A stretch of 10,767 bases of DNA from Faecousia sp. GTDB taxonomy: Bacteria > Bacillota > Clostridia > Oscillospirales > Oscillospiraceae. Shown here piece after piece: positions 1 to 6,071 of the stretch. Each line of letters starts with the position of its first letter. Positions within the stretch are counted from its first letter, which is position 1. A program made the translations under genes and the position numbers. The DNA is taken from positions 1 through 10,767 of the forward strand of contig JARHYV010000206.1 in NCBI GenBank assembly GCA_029258495.1, read 5' to 3'. The notes under the pieces were generated by a model, which saw nothing but the letters and a program-made list of their open reading frames with translations, made no database searches and had not been told where the DNA came from.

Positions 1-462
1 GCAGGAAGCAGCAGAGATGATGTGGTCATCCTTGGTCAGGGTCTCGTGGTTAACATTGTAAACGATGGTGGGCAGATCGTTGCCTGCGGGAGCAGAGATA
101 ACGACCTTCTTAGCGCCGGCATCGATATGAGCCTGAGCCTTAGCCTTAGAGGTGTAGAAACCGGTGCACTCCAGAACAACATCGACACCCAGCTCGCCCC
201 AGGGCAGCTCGGCAGCGTTAGCCTTAGCGTAGATGGTGATCTTCTTGCCGTCGACAACAATGTTGTCTTCGCCAGCCTCAACGACATGACCCTGAGCAGC
301 GTAATTGCCCTGAGTGGAGTCGTACTTCAGCAGGTGAGCCAGCATCTTGGGAGAGGTCAGGTCGTTGATGGCAACAACTTCAAAACCCTCAGCACCGAAC
401 ATCTGACGGAAAGCCAGACGGCCGATACGGCCAAAACCGTTAATAGCAACTTTAACAGACAT
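1..462 (-). CDS. gap: Glyceraldehyde-3-phosphate dehydrogenase, N-terminal 154 residues (cut by window edge)
   Basis: This glycolytic enzyme oxidises and phosphorylates glyceraldehyde-3-phosphate to 1,3-bisphosphoglycerate in the cytosol, reducing NAD+. The visible part is the NAD-binding Rossmann domain. It opens with MSVKVAINGFGRIGRLAFRQ, which carries the GxGxxG nucleotide-binding loop. An Asn-Asp pair at residues 33-34, after the second strand, is the pattern of NAD-preferring glycolytic GAPDHs; that cofactor preference is inferred. The last codon in the window (bases 3-1) is Cys154 after SAAS, which is the catalytic cysteine of the family SCTTN motif, so the whole catalytic domain lies outside. 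The ATG at 462 has GGAGG at 471-475, 8 nt upstream. Codon use favours GCT, GTT and AAC more than the neighbouring genes do, as expected for a highly expressed gene. It has its own promoter and probable operator. Identity is secure, but whether it is the only GAPDH of the organism cannot be seen. Confidence 0.97.
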   Translation of the reverse strand, partial: MSVKVAINGFGRIGRLAFRQMFGAEGFEVVAINDLTSPKMLAHLLKYDSTQGNYAAQGHVVEAGEDNIVVDGKKITIYAKANAAELPWGELGVDVVLECTGFYTSKAKAQAHIDAGAKKVVISAPAGNDLPTIVYNVNHETLTKDDHIISAASC

Positions 463-486
463 AGTAAGTTCCTCCATTGTAAATGT

Positions 487-503
487 CACTGTGGATCACA
501 GTG
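487..503 (-). promoter_or_regulatory. Hairpin in gap 5' untranslated leader
   Basis: CACTGTG (487-493) and CACAGTG (497-503) form a perfect 7-bp inverted repeat around a 3-nt centre. It lies inside the predicted gap leader, between the transcription start near 545 and the Shine-Dalgarno at 471-475. No T-tract follows, so it is not a terminator. It could be an mRNA-stabilising stem or a second protein-binding site. The symmetry is seen directly; any role is inferred. Confidence 0.45.
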
Positions 504-519
504 TATTTGATTGGAAATT

Positions 520-545
520 GTTCGATATTTCGATAATTATCGAAC
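520..545 (-). promoter_or_regulatory. Probable operator of gap: overlapping TTCGATA inverted repeats
   Basis: TTCGATAATTATCGAA at 529-544 is a perfect 16-bp palindrome. A third half-site, GTTCGATA at 520-527, also pairs with TATCGAAC at 538-545, giving an outer inverted repeat with 8-bp arms. The block lies just downstream of the TATAAT box (557-552) and covers the predicted start of transcription near 545, which is where a repressor would block RNA polymerase. It does not match the Rex consensus (TTGTTAA-N4-TTAACAA). The binding protein is not identified. Confidence 0.65.
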
Positions 546-551
546 GATTTC

Positions 552-580
552 ATTATATAGCATCCTTGCCCAGTTGTAAA
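552..580 (-). promoter_or_regulatory. gap promoter, sigma-A type
   Basis: Read on the minus strand, TTTACA (580-575) is followed by exactly 17 bp and then TATAAT (557-552). That is a perfect -10 and a 5-of-6 match in the -35 at optimal spacing. Transcription should start near 545, leaving a leader of about 80 nt before the gap ATG at 462. Confidence 0.88.
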
Positions 581-661
581 GCATTATCTTAAAATTTCTT
601 CCACTATTTTACGAAAGAATTTACCAAATTAGAGCATTTTCTGATTTATGATGCCGGACGA

Positions 662-1825
662 TCATCCCCGTATGGCAAAATCGGAAAAATATCCGCACAG
701 CTCCCGACGGGAGGCACGCAGGCTGCCCTGCTGAAATTCCGGTTTTCCGCCGCCGCGTCCGCTGAGCGCACGGTTCAGCTCTTTGCCGATTTCCCGCAGA
801 TCCGTGCTCCTGCTCACCAGACAGTAGCTGTATCCCTCTGCATCGCTGCCGGATACCACGGCGGCAATTCCGCCGCACACATCCGCGATGAGATCGGCAT
901 ATTTGCGCACACCCGACGGATCCAGATCCTCTGCAAACACCAGAACATTCCCAAGATCCCGGCAGGTCTGGGCCGTTTGCCGGAATGTCTGCTGCCGCAG
1001 CCCCTCCAGACGGTATTTCAGATCGTCCAGTGTTTCGTTCATCTTCTGTGCAGCCGCACCTGTTTCCATCCACTTTGCCGAAAAAGCACGGCTCACCATC
1101 AGGTTCTGCTCGTAAGCACGGCTCAGGTGCGCCAGTGCCCGAGCACCGCAGAGCATCTCGATCCGCACACCGCTGCGGAACCGGACACAGCTGAGCAGCT
1201 TGATCAGCCCCACTTCTCCCGTGGCCGCCACATGGACACCGCAGCAGGCGCAGCTGTCGTAGCCGGGGATCTGCACGATCCGAACCGGCCAGGGCAGGGC
1301 CCGTTTGGTGCGGTAGGTGACATCCGGCAGCTGCTCAGGCGAGGGCACCCAGATCTTCAGCGGAATGTTGCGCCACACCGCCTCATTGGCCTGCCGTTCC
1401 AGTTCCCCGAGATCCGACGCCGGAACTTCTCCGTCAAAATCGATGGTGATCACATCCGATCCCATGTGAAAGCCCGTGTTGTGACAGCCGTATCCGGCAT
1501 GGATCAGCCCGGAAATGATATGCTCACCCGTGTGCTGCTGCATCAGGTCAAATCGGTGGGCATAGTCGATGCTGCCGTGGACGCATGTGCCCGGCTCCAA
1601 AGGCGCATCGCAGAAATGCACCACCTGCTGTGCTTGCTCCTGCACATCCAGAACGCGCACACCCCCGAGCATGCCCACATCGCTTGCCTGTCCGCCGCCT
1701 TCGGGATAAAAGGCTGTCCGGTCAAGCACGATCTCCCAGTGGGCATCCTTCTGGGTGCAGCTTTGCACCTGGGCATCAAATTCGCTCAGGTGGCAGTCCT
1801 GATAGTATAATTTTTCTGTATCCAT
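662..1825 (-). CDS. Alanyl-tRNA editing protein, long AlaX type with DHHA1 domain
   Basis: Stand-alone relatives of the alanyl-tRNA synthetase editing half hydrolyse Ser-tRNA(Ala) or Gly-tRNA(Ala) in trans, protecting translation accuracy in the cytosol. Counting from the chosen start (387 aa), FYPEGGGQASD lies at about 39-49 and is a family signature. The zinc-binding HTGEH is at 98-102 and the second zinc motif CCGVH at 194-198 is followed by ATGEVG; together they give the HxxxH...CxxxH ligand set. A helical, probably coiled-coil linker spans about 255-290. The C-terminal DHHA1-like domain ends with RGGGKPEFQQGS at 357-368, equivalent to the glycine-rich tRNA-binding motif of AlaRS. The ATG at 1825 is preferred over the in-frame ATG at 1846, because GGGAGAAG (1841-1834) lies 8 nt before the former while the latter has no Shine-Dalgarno and sits too close to the predicted transcript start. 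No aminoacylation domain is present, so this is not a truncated alaS. The substrate (Ser or Gly) is not predictable. Confidence 0.92.
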   Translation of the reverse strand: MDTEKLYYQDCHLSEFDAQVQSCTQKDAHWEIVLDRTAFYPEGGGQASDVGMLGGVRVLDVQEQAQQVVHFCDAPLEPGTCVHGSIDYAHRFDLMQQHTGEHIISGLIHAGYGCHNTGFHMGSDVITIDFDGEVPASDLGELERQANEAVWRNIPLKIWVPSPEQLPDVTYRTKRALPWPVRIVQIPGYDSCACCGVHVAATGEVGLIKLLSCVRFRSGVRIEMLCGARALAHLSRAYEQNLMVSRAFSAKWMETGAAAQKMNETLDDLKYRLEGLRQQTFRQTAQTCRDLGNVLVFAEDLDPSGVRKYADLIADVCGGIAAVVSGSDAEGYSYCLVSRSTDLREIGKELNRALSGRGGGKPEFQQGSLRASRRELCGYFSDFAIRG

Positions 1826-1860
1826 GGAATAATCTTCTCCCGTCATATGGCATTTTATTC

Positions 1861-1891
1861 ATTGTACCACAGAAATCCGCCGATTTCACAA
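1861..1891 (-). promoter_or_regulatory. Promoter of the AlaX-like gene
   Basis: On the minus strand the extended -10 TGGTACAAT (TACAAT at 1866-1861) follows TTGTGA (1891-1886) at a long 19-bp spacing; the TG extension could compensate for that. The predicted start near 1854 leaves a leader of about 29 nt to the ATG at 1825, which supports that start codon. On the plus strand a weak divergent promoter overlaps it (TTCACA 1885-1890, 19 bp, TATCAT 1910-1915) and could serve the B6 kinase. Confidence 0.5.
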
Positions 1892-1945
1892 ATTATTTTG
1901 CAAAACATCTATCATCTTTCCCCTGTCCGTTGTAAAATAGGGGAG

Positions 1946-1971
1946 AGCCTCCGGCATTTCCGCCGGAGGCT
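1946..1971 (+). promoter_or_regulatory. Strong hairpin in the leader of the pyridoxal/pyridoxamine kinase gene
   Basis: AGCCTCCGGC (1946-1955) and GCCGGAGGCT (1962-1971) form a perfect 10-bp GC-rich stem around a 6-nt loop, 40 nt before the kinase ATG. On neither strand is it followed directly by a T-tract, so it is a poor intrinsic terminator. It may control or stabilise the leader. A smaller stem, GGAC/GTCC (1999-2002 with 2006-2009), ends 2 nt before the ATG. I recognise no known riboswitch fold. Confidence 0.5.
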
Positions 1972-2011
1972 GCCGAAAATCCTTGCATCCAAGAGAACGG
2001 ACGGTGTCCAT

Positions 2012-2824
2012 ATGAAACAAATCCTAACCATGCAGGATCTCTCCTGTCTGGGCAAATGCTCCCTGACGGTGATCCTGCCGGTCATCAGCGCCATGGGGAT
2101 CTCCTGCAGCGTGCTGCCCACGGCAGTGCTTTCCACCCACACGGGCTTTCCAAATCCCCATGTCACCGATCTTTCCCGGGAAATCCCCCAGATGATCCGC
2201 CACTGGCAGACACTGGAGCCGGATTTTTCCGGCATCATGACCGGATATCTTGCAAACCCTCAGCAGGCGGCTCTGGCAGAAACGCTGATCGACACCTTTG
2301 GGGGCGAAAACTGTCTGATCCTGTGCGATCCTGCCATGGCAGACCACGGAAGGCTCTACTCGGGGCTGTGCGAAGAAATGGTGGATGCCATGCTCCGGCT
2401 GTGCCGGAGGGCAGACCTGTGCCTGCCCAATCTTACAGAGGCTGCCCTGCTGTCGGATGCTGCATACCGCTGTGACGGGGACGAGGGCTATTGCAGGGAG
2501 CTGACTCAGGAGCTGCACCGCAAGGGTCTGAAGAGCATCCTGCTCACCGGCATGGAGCAGACCCCCGGGCAGACGGGATTTTTCTGGAGCGACGGGCAGA
2601 ATACCTATGCCTACTCCACGGAAAAGCTGCCCCGCAGCTGCCACGGCACCGGCGATCTGTTTGCCGCCGTGGTGATGGGGGCAAAAATGCGCGGTATGGA
2701 CACCGGAAAAGCCGGCGCACTGGCGGCGGAATTTGTCAAGCGGAGCATTGCAGGCACCGGCAAAGACTCCCGTTTCGGCGTCGCCTTTGAGCCGGAGCTG
2801 AAATGGCTGACGCAGCAGCTGTAA
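2012..2824 (+). CDS. pdxK: Pyridoxal/pyridoxamine kinase (PfkB/ribokinase-like superfamily)
   Basis: This cytosolic salvage enzyme uses ATP to phosphorylate B6 vitamers (pyridoxal, pyridoxamine, pyridoxine) at the 5' hydroxyl, feeding the PLP pool. The 270-aa length fits the family. The start MKQILTMQDLSCLGKCSLTV is typical of clostridial pyridoxamine kinases. PTAVLSTHTGFPNP (36-49) is the substrate-pocket region, and DPAMADHGRLYSG (106-118) corresponds to the DPVMGDxG motif. LPNLTEA (138-144) is the conserved Asn-Thr-Glu stretch. HGTGDLF (211-217) is the anion hole with the predicted catalytic Asp215. The ATG at 2012 fits the family N-terminus, but there is no clear Shine-Dalgarno: only GGACGG nearby, partly inside a small stem. 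The gene is divergent from the AlaX-like gene and shares its intergenic region. The precise vitamer preference, and hence pdxK versus pdxY, cannot be decided. A ThiD-type HMP kinase is a less likely alternative. Confidence 0.88.
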   Translation: MKQILTMQDLSCLGKCSLTVILPVISAMGISCSVLPTAVLSTHTGFPNPHVTDLSREIPQMIRHWQTLEPDFSGIMTGYLANPQQAALAETLIDTFGGENCLILCDPAMADHGRLYSGLCEEMVDAMLRLCRRADLCLPNLTEAALLSDAAYRCDGDEGYCRELTQELHRKGLKSILLTGMEQTPGQTGFFWSDGQNTYAYSTEKLPRSCHGTGDLFAAVVMGAKMRGMDTGKAGALAAEFVKRSIAGTGKDSRFGVAFEPELKWLTQQL

Positions 2825-2859
2825 GCTCCCGGCATGCCAAGCGCCGACCGCCCGGAGGC

Positions 2860-2887
2860 TTGACATTTTCCGTATATAATGTATGCT
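2860..2887 (+). promoter_or_regulatory. Promoter of the small membrane protein gene
   Basis: A consensus TTGACA (2860-2865) is followed after 16 bp by TATGCT (2882-2887). A perfect TATAAT also sits at 2875-2880, but only 9 bp from TTGACA, so the two cannot pair with each other. One of these -10 boxes is probably used, giving a short leader to the ATG at 2940. Immediately upstream (about 2824-2860) is an imperfect inverted repeat that could weakly terminate the kinase transcript. Confidence 0.55.
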
Positions 2888-2939
2888 GAAAATATCCTAT
2901 CCGCCAACTGAAGTCCCACAGAATGAAAGGATGATTTTC

Positions 2940-3338
2940 ATGAAACCAAAGCGCGTACTACAGACTCTGCTGCCTGCTGCGGCACTGATCCTTGCGTTTC
3001 TTCCATGGGGTGTGGCTCTGAGTTTTATGAGCGATCCCTCCCTGCCGCCGCAGGTGACAACGACCTCCTATTTCGACCTGCTCCCGTTCGGATACGGAAA
3101 TTTCGCACCGCTGATCACCGCCGTCTTGACCTGTGTGCTGCTGGTGCTCATGCTGGTGCATCTGGCGACCGGCAGCCGAAAGCTGCGCAGAGCAGGGAAG
3201 ATCCTTGCATGGGCTGCCGCCGTCATCTCCGTTTTTCCGGTGGTGTTTTCTGCCTATACCCTCATCGGCGGGCTGATCTCCATCTGCCTTGCAGGGGATG
3301 CGGTGATGCTTACCATGGCAGAAAAAGAAGAAAACTGA
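2940..3338 (+). CDS. Small membrane protein of unknown function
   Basis: I do not recognise a family. The 132-aa product has a basic N-terminus (MKPKR) and hydrophobic segments at about 8-29, 56-77, 87-106 and 107-126, so three to four membrane helices are likely. A Pro-rich extracytoplasmic loop (SDPSLPPQ, 31-38) follows helix 1. A basic loop (GSRKLRRAGK, 78-87) lies between helices 2 and 3, and the tail is acidic (EKEEN). By the positive-inside rule the N-terminus and the basic loop would face the cytoplasm. The ATG at 2940 is chosen because AAAGGA (2926-2931) lies 8 nt upstream; ATGs at 2931 and 2883 are worse placed. The gene has its own promoter and shares a terminator with the convergent rnf operon. 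That arrangement gives no functional link, and involvement in Rnf is not supported. Confidence 0.75.
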   Translation: MKPKRVLQTLLPAAALILAFLPWGVALSFMSDPSLPPQVTTTSYFDLLPFGYGNFAPLITAVLTCVLLVLMLVHLATGSRKLRRAGKILAWAAAVISVFPVVFSAYTLIGGLISICLAGDAVMLTMAEKEEN

Positions 3339-3350
3339 ACCTTATATAAC

Positions 3351-3388
3351 AAAAACCGCCCGTCAGCCTAGGCTGACGGGCGATTTTC
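3351..3388. terminator. Bidirectional intrinsic terminator between the small membrane protein gene and rnfB
   Basis: A perfect inverted repeat occupies 3357-3382: 12-nt arms from CGCCCGTC to its mirror, with TA at the centre. Read on the minus strand it lies 6 nt past the rnfB stop and is followed by TTTTTG, a good terminator for the rnf operon. Read on the plus strand it is followed by ATTTTCTT, a weaker tail for the membrane protein gene ending at 3338. Confidence 0.9.
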
Positions 3389-4249
3389 TTAGCTTTTTGT
3401 GAGAACCGGGATGGGATCTGCGTCATTGCGGATCTTTGCGTCGGCAATCAGGTGCTTGGGGCACACGGTTGCGCACAGACCGCAGGACACGCACTTTTCA
3501 TAGTCGATGGTGGCAAGGTTGCCATCCACCTTGATGGCGCCCTGAGGGCAGATCTTCACGCACAGACCGCAGCCGATGCATCCGGCAGAGCAGGCCCGGG
3601 TGGTGACGGCGCCCTTTGCATTGGAGGCGCAGGCAATGACGACATCCTTGCCGTACTCCATGGGCACGATCAGTCCACGGGGACATTCGGCAGCACATGC
3701 CATGCAGCCGGTGCATTTTTCCTGATCCACCTTGGCAACGCCGTCCACGATCTTCAGGGCATCATACTTACATGCCGCCACGCAGTTGCCAAATCCCAGA
3801 CAGCCGAACTTACATGCCAGAGGGCCGCGTCCGGCGACCTTGGAGGCTGCCAGACAGTCTTCGATGCCCTCATAGGTGCCCTTCATCTTGGCACCGGCGG
3901 TCTGCACACCGTTTTCGTCGAAGTGCTTTGCGCCGGAACAGCGAACCAGTGCCACCTTGCGTGCCACGGTTTCCACCTTGACACCCATGATCTGTGCCAT
4001 TTTCTCTGCGCACTCATTGCCGCCGGAGGAGCACTTGCCAACGGATGCCTCGCCCTTGAGCACTGCCTCTGCATAGCCGCCGCAGCCGGCATAGCCGCAG
4101 CCGCCGCAGTTGGCTCCGGGCAGACATTCGTTCAGCTGATCCAGACGGGGATCCGTTTCCACATAAAACACCTTGGACGCAACTGCCAGAACCAAACCGA
4201 AGATCAGTCCCAGACCGCCCAAAATACCTATCGCAATCAAAACTTCCAT
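3389..4249 (-). CDS. rnfB: Rnf complex subunit RnfB, multi-cluster iron-sulfur protein
   Basis: RnfB is the electron-entry subunit of the Rnf complex. It takes electrons from reduced ferredoxin and passes them on through iron-sulfur clusters. The 286-aa protein has one N-terminal membrane helix (about 3-26). An RnfB-type 4Fe-4S domain follows (LPGANCGGCGYAGC, Cys48/51/56 with Cys73). Then come four ferredoxin-like cysteine sets: Cys146/150/156/160 (C-x3-C-x5-C-x3-C), Cys179/182/185/189, Cys224/227/230/234 and Cys253/256/259/263. That predicts about five clusters, more than the shorter proteobacterial RsxB with two C-terminal ferredoxin motifs, and typical of the longer clostridial type. The ATG at 4249 has GGAGG 8 nt upstream, and only 13 nt separate it from rnfA. 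It is the last gene of the operon, directly before the terminator. Confidence 0.97.
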   Translation of the reverse strand: MEVLIAIGILGGLGLIFGLVLAVASKVFYVETDPRLDQLNECLPGANCGGCGYAGCGGYAEAVLKGEASVGKCSSGGNECAEKMAQIMGVKVETVARKVALVRCSGAKHFDENGVQTAGAKMKGTYEGIEDCLAASKVAGRGPLACKFGCLGFGNCVAACKYDALKIVDGVAKVDQEKCTGCMACAAECPRGLIVPMEYGKDVVIACASNAKGAVTTRACSAGCIGCGLCVKICPQGAIKVDGNLATIDYEKCVSCGLCATVCPKHLIADAKIRNDADPIPVLTKS

Positions 4250-4262
4250 CTTTGCATCCTCC

Positions 4263-4856
4263 TTAGAAAATCTTCAGCCCGGAGAAACCCATAAAGGCAA
4301 GGGCCAGCAGACCGGCGGAGATCAGCGCAATGGGGAACCCCTTAAAGCTTTCGGGGCAGCTTGCTCTGTCGGTGCGCTCACGGACGGAGGCAAACAGCAC
4401 GATGGACAGGGTAAAGCCCAGTCCGCCGCAGGTGCCGAATACCACGCTCTGCAGGAAGTCATAGCCCTTCTGCACATTCACCAGTGCCGCGCCCAGAACC
4501 GCGCAGTTGGTGGTGATCAGGGGCAGGTAGATACCCAGTGCCTGATACAGACTGGGCATTGCCTTCTTCAGGAACATCTCCACCACCTGAACGATGGAGG
4601 CAATGACCAGAATGAATGCCACCGTCTGCATATACTGCAGCTCCAGAGGAACCAGAATATAGTGGTTCACCGCCCAAGTGGCAGCGGATGCGATCGCCAT
4701 AACAAAGGTGACCGCCATGCCCATGCCCAGTGCGGTATCGGTCTTCTTGGAAACACCCATAAAGGGGCAGATGCCGTAGAACTTCACCAGAATGAAGTTC
4801 TCCGTTAAAATTGCGGACAAAAGGATGCCCAGCAAACTCTGTACATAGGGGTTCAT
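4263..4856 (-). CDS. rnfA: Rnf complex integral membrane subunit RnfA
   Basis: RnfA is one of the two homologous six-helix membrane subunits (with RnfE) that form the core of the Rnf complex. In the related Rnf and NQR structures the pair holds an iron-sulfur cluster in the middle of the membrane. The 197-aa sequence aligns closely with E. coli RsxA from memory: NFILVKFYGICPFMGVSKK (20-38), LPLITTNCAVLGAAL (111-125) and LAFMGFSGL (186-194). The cluster ligands would be Cys30 and Cys118. Six hydrophobic helices are visible. Its ATG (4856-4854) overlaps the rnfE stop by 4 nt (ATGA), and GGAGG lies about 10 nt upstream inside rnfE, so translation is coupled. Confidence 0.97.
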   Translation of the reverse strand: MNPYVQSLLGILLSAILTENFILVKFYGICPFMGVSKKTDTALGMGMAVTFVMAIASAATWAVNHYILVPLELQYMQTVAFILVIASIVQVVEMFLKKAMPSLYQALGIYLPLITTNCAVLGAALVNVQKGYDFLQSVVFGTCGGLGFTLSIVLFASVRERTDRASCPESFKGFPIALISAGLLALAFMGFSGLKIF

Positions 4857-5500
4857 ACCTCAGCTGCCTCCTTTTCCTTCTGCTTGCGCTCCATGCGTTT
4901 CATCAGCCACTGAGAGCCGGCGATGACAAAGCCCAGTGTCAGAAATCCGCCCACAGGCATGACCATCTGCATGGCAGGGATGCCCTCGGGAATGATGCGG
5001 ATGCCTTCGCCGCCGTTGAGGATGCCGCCGCCGAAGGTGCCGGCACCCAGAAATTCACGGATGATACACATGATGCACAGTGCCACCGTATAGCCGATCC
5101 CCTGACACAGACCATCCACCGCAGATGCCAGAACGCCGTTTTTCGAGGCAAATGCCTCTGCACGACCCAGAATGATACAGTTGACCACGATCAGGGGAAT
5201 GAACACGCCCAGACTCTCGGAAAGGGCAGGGACGAATGCCTGCAGCAGCAGGTCTACGATGGTGACAAAGCCTGCAATGATGACGATATATGCCGCAATG
5301 CGGATCTGGCTGGGGATGACCCTGCGCAGGGCTGAGATCAGCACATTGGAGCAGATCAGGATCACCGTGACCGAAAGACCCATGCCCAGTCCGTTGAACA
5401 GACTGGTGGTGATCGCCAGTACCGAGCACATGCCCAGCAGCTGCACCAGAACCGGGTTCTTTGTCAGCAGACCCTCATGAAACTGTTTTCTGAAATTCAT
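4853..5500 (-). CDS. rnfE: Rnf complex integral membrane subunit RnfE
   Basis: RnfE is the partner and homologue of RnfA in the membrane core of Rnf. The 215-aa product has six predicted helices. Diagnostic stretches are NPVLVQLLGMCSVLAITTS (15-33, Cys25) and IPLIVVNCIILGRAEAFASK (101-120, Cys108). These cysteines match the pair expected to hold the intramembrane cluster together with RnfA. REFLGAGTFGG (148-158) is also typical. The start is set at ATG 5500 (MNFRKQFHEGLL) because GGAGG at 5509-5513 lies 8 nt upstream. An in-frame ATG at 5548 would add 16 residues and overlap rnfG, and these residues do not resemble the family. The C-terminal tail is highly charged (KRMERKQKEKEAAEV) and cytoplasmic. 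Confidence 0.96.
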   Translation of the reverse strand: MNFRKQFHEGLLTKNPVLVQLLGMCSVLAITTSLFNGLGMGLSVTVILICSNVLISALRRVIPSQIRIAAYIVIIAGFVTIVDLLLQAFVPALSESLGVFIPLIVVNCIILGRAEAFASKNGVLASAVDGLCQGIGYTVALCIMCIIREFLGAGTFGGGILNGGEGIRIIPEGIPAMQMVMPVGGFLTLGFVIAGSQWLMKRMERKQKEKEAAEV

Positions 5501-5513
5501 AATCACTGCCTCC

Positions 5514-6071
5514 TCAGCCCAATTTTTCCACGCAGGCAACAGCTGCATTGACGCCTGCCGTCACCGCTCTGGAGGTAATGGTGGCACCGGTCAGCGCATC
5601 GATGGTACCGCCGTCCTTGGTCACCGCCAGATCTCCGCCCTGACCCGCAAACTGGCTGCGGAAGGCCTCGCCCTTGGCATTCTGGGCAGCGGCAACCGCG
5701 CCCAGTCCGGCGGTTTCCGTATGGGAGATGATGGAGATCCCCAAAACCTTGCCCTCTTTGCTGACGCCCACCATCATGGTGATCACATTGTCAAAGCCGC
5801 CGGGGGTGACCTGAACCGCATAGGCGGTGTCGGACTCGTACACGGCTGCCACGATCTGCGTGCCCTCCGGCAGCTGCTCCAGCTGCTTTGCGGTGTCGGC
5901 ATCGGGGATGACGGCGGACAGCGCCTTTGTGGTCTTCTCTGCCTTGGCAGCCTCGATCCGGGGCTTGGTGATGGCATTGACTCCGGCAAGCAGACCTGCC
6001 ACCACCGCCGTGATGAGCAGAAGGGTCAGGCTCAGCCGAAGGACATATTTGAATGTAGACTCTGTTTTCAT
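5514..6071 (-). CDS. rnfG: Rnf complex subunit RnfG, covalent-FMN protein
   Basis: RnfG is a membrane-anchored FMN protein on the outer face of the membrane that relays electrons within Rnf. The 185-aa protein has one N-terminal helix (about 10-33) after a short basic start, then an FMN-binding domain. HTETAGLGA (117-125) is conserved in the family. TGAT at 161-164 is the flavinylation motif, in which Thr164 would carry FMN through a phosphoester bond. That attachment is known to be made by the ApbE flavin transferase, for which no gene is visible here. The ATG (6071-6069) overlaps the rnfD stop (ATGA), with GGAGG 10 nt upstream. It ends 13 nt before rnfE. Confidence 0.96.
   Translation of the reverse strand: MKTESTFKYVLRLSLTLLLITAVVAGLLAGVNAITKPRIEAAKAEKTTKALSAVIPDADTAKQLEQLPEGTQIVAAVYESDTAYAVQVTPGGFDNVITMMVGVSKEGKVLGISIISHTETAGLGAVAAAQNAKGEAFRSQFAGQGGDLAVTKDGGTIDALTGATITSRAVTAGVNAAVACVEKLG

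Noticed and set aside
581..661. Possible terminator after the AlaX-like gene
   Set aside because: Only a 5-bp stem with an 8-nt loop can be drawn near the stop and there is no T-tract; I see no convincing terminator, so some read-through into gap is possible.
977..1810. Plus-strand open frame opposite the AlaX-like gene
   Set aside because: Composition is His/Pro/Arg-rich, and the minus-strand product carries the zinc and glycine-rich motifs.
1847..2011. N-terminal extension of the B6 kinase up to the ATG at 1847
   Set aside because: The family begins at MKQILTMQDLS (2012); the extension crosses the promoter region and leader hairpin and lacks family resemblance.
2824..2860. Imperfect inverted repeat after the B6 kinase as a terminator
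   Set aside because: The stem has a mismatch, a wobble pair and a large loop, and the following tail is only TTGACATTTTCC, which doubles as the next promoter. It is too weak to call.
3452..4294. Plus-strand open frame opposite rnfB
   Set aside because: It mirrors the Cys- and Gly-rich RnfB codons as Ala- and His-rich residues; there is no ribosome binding site or domain.
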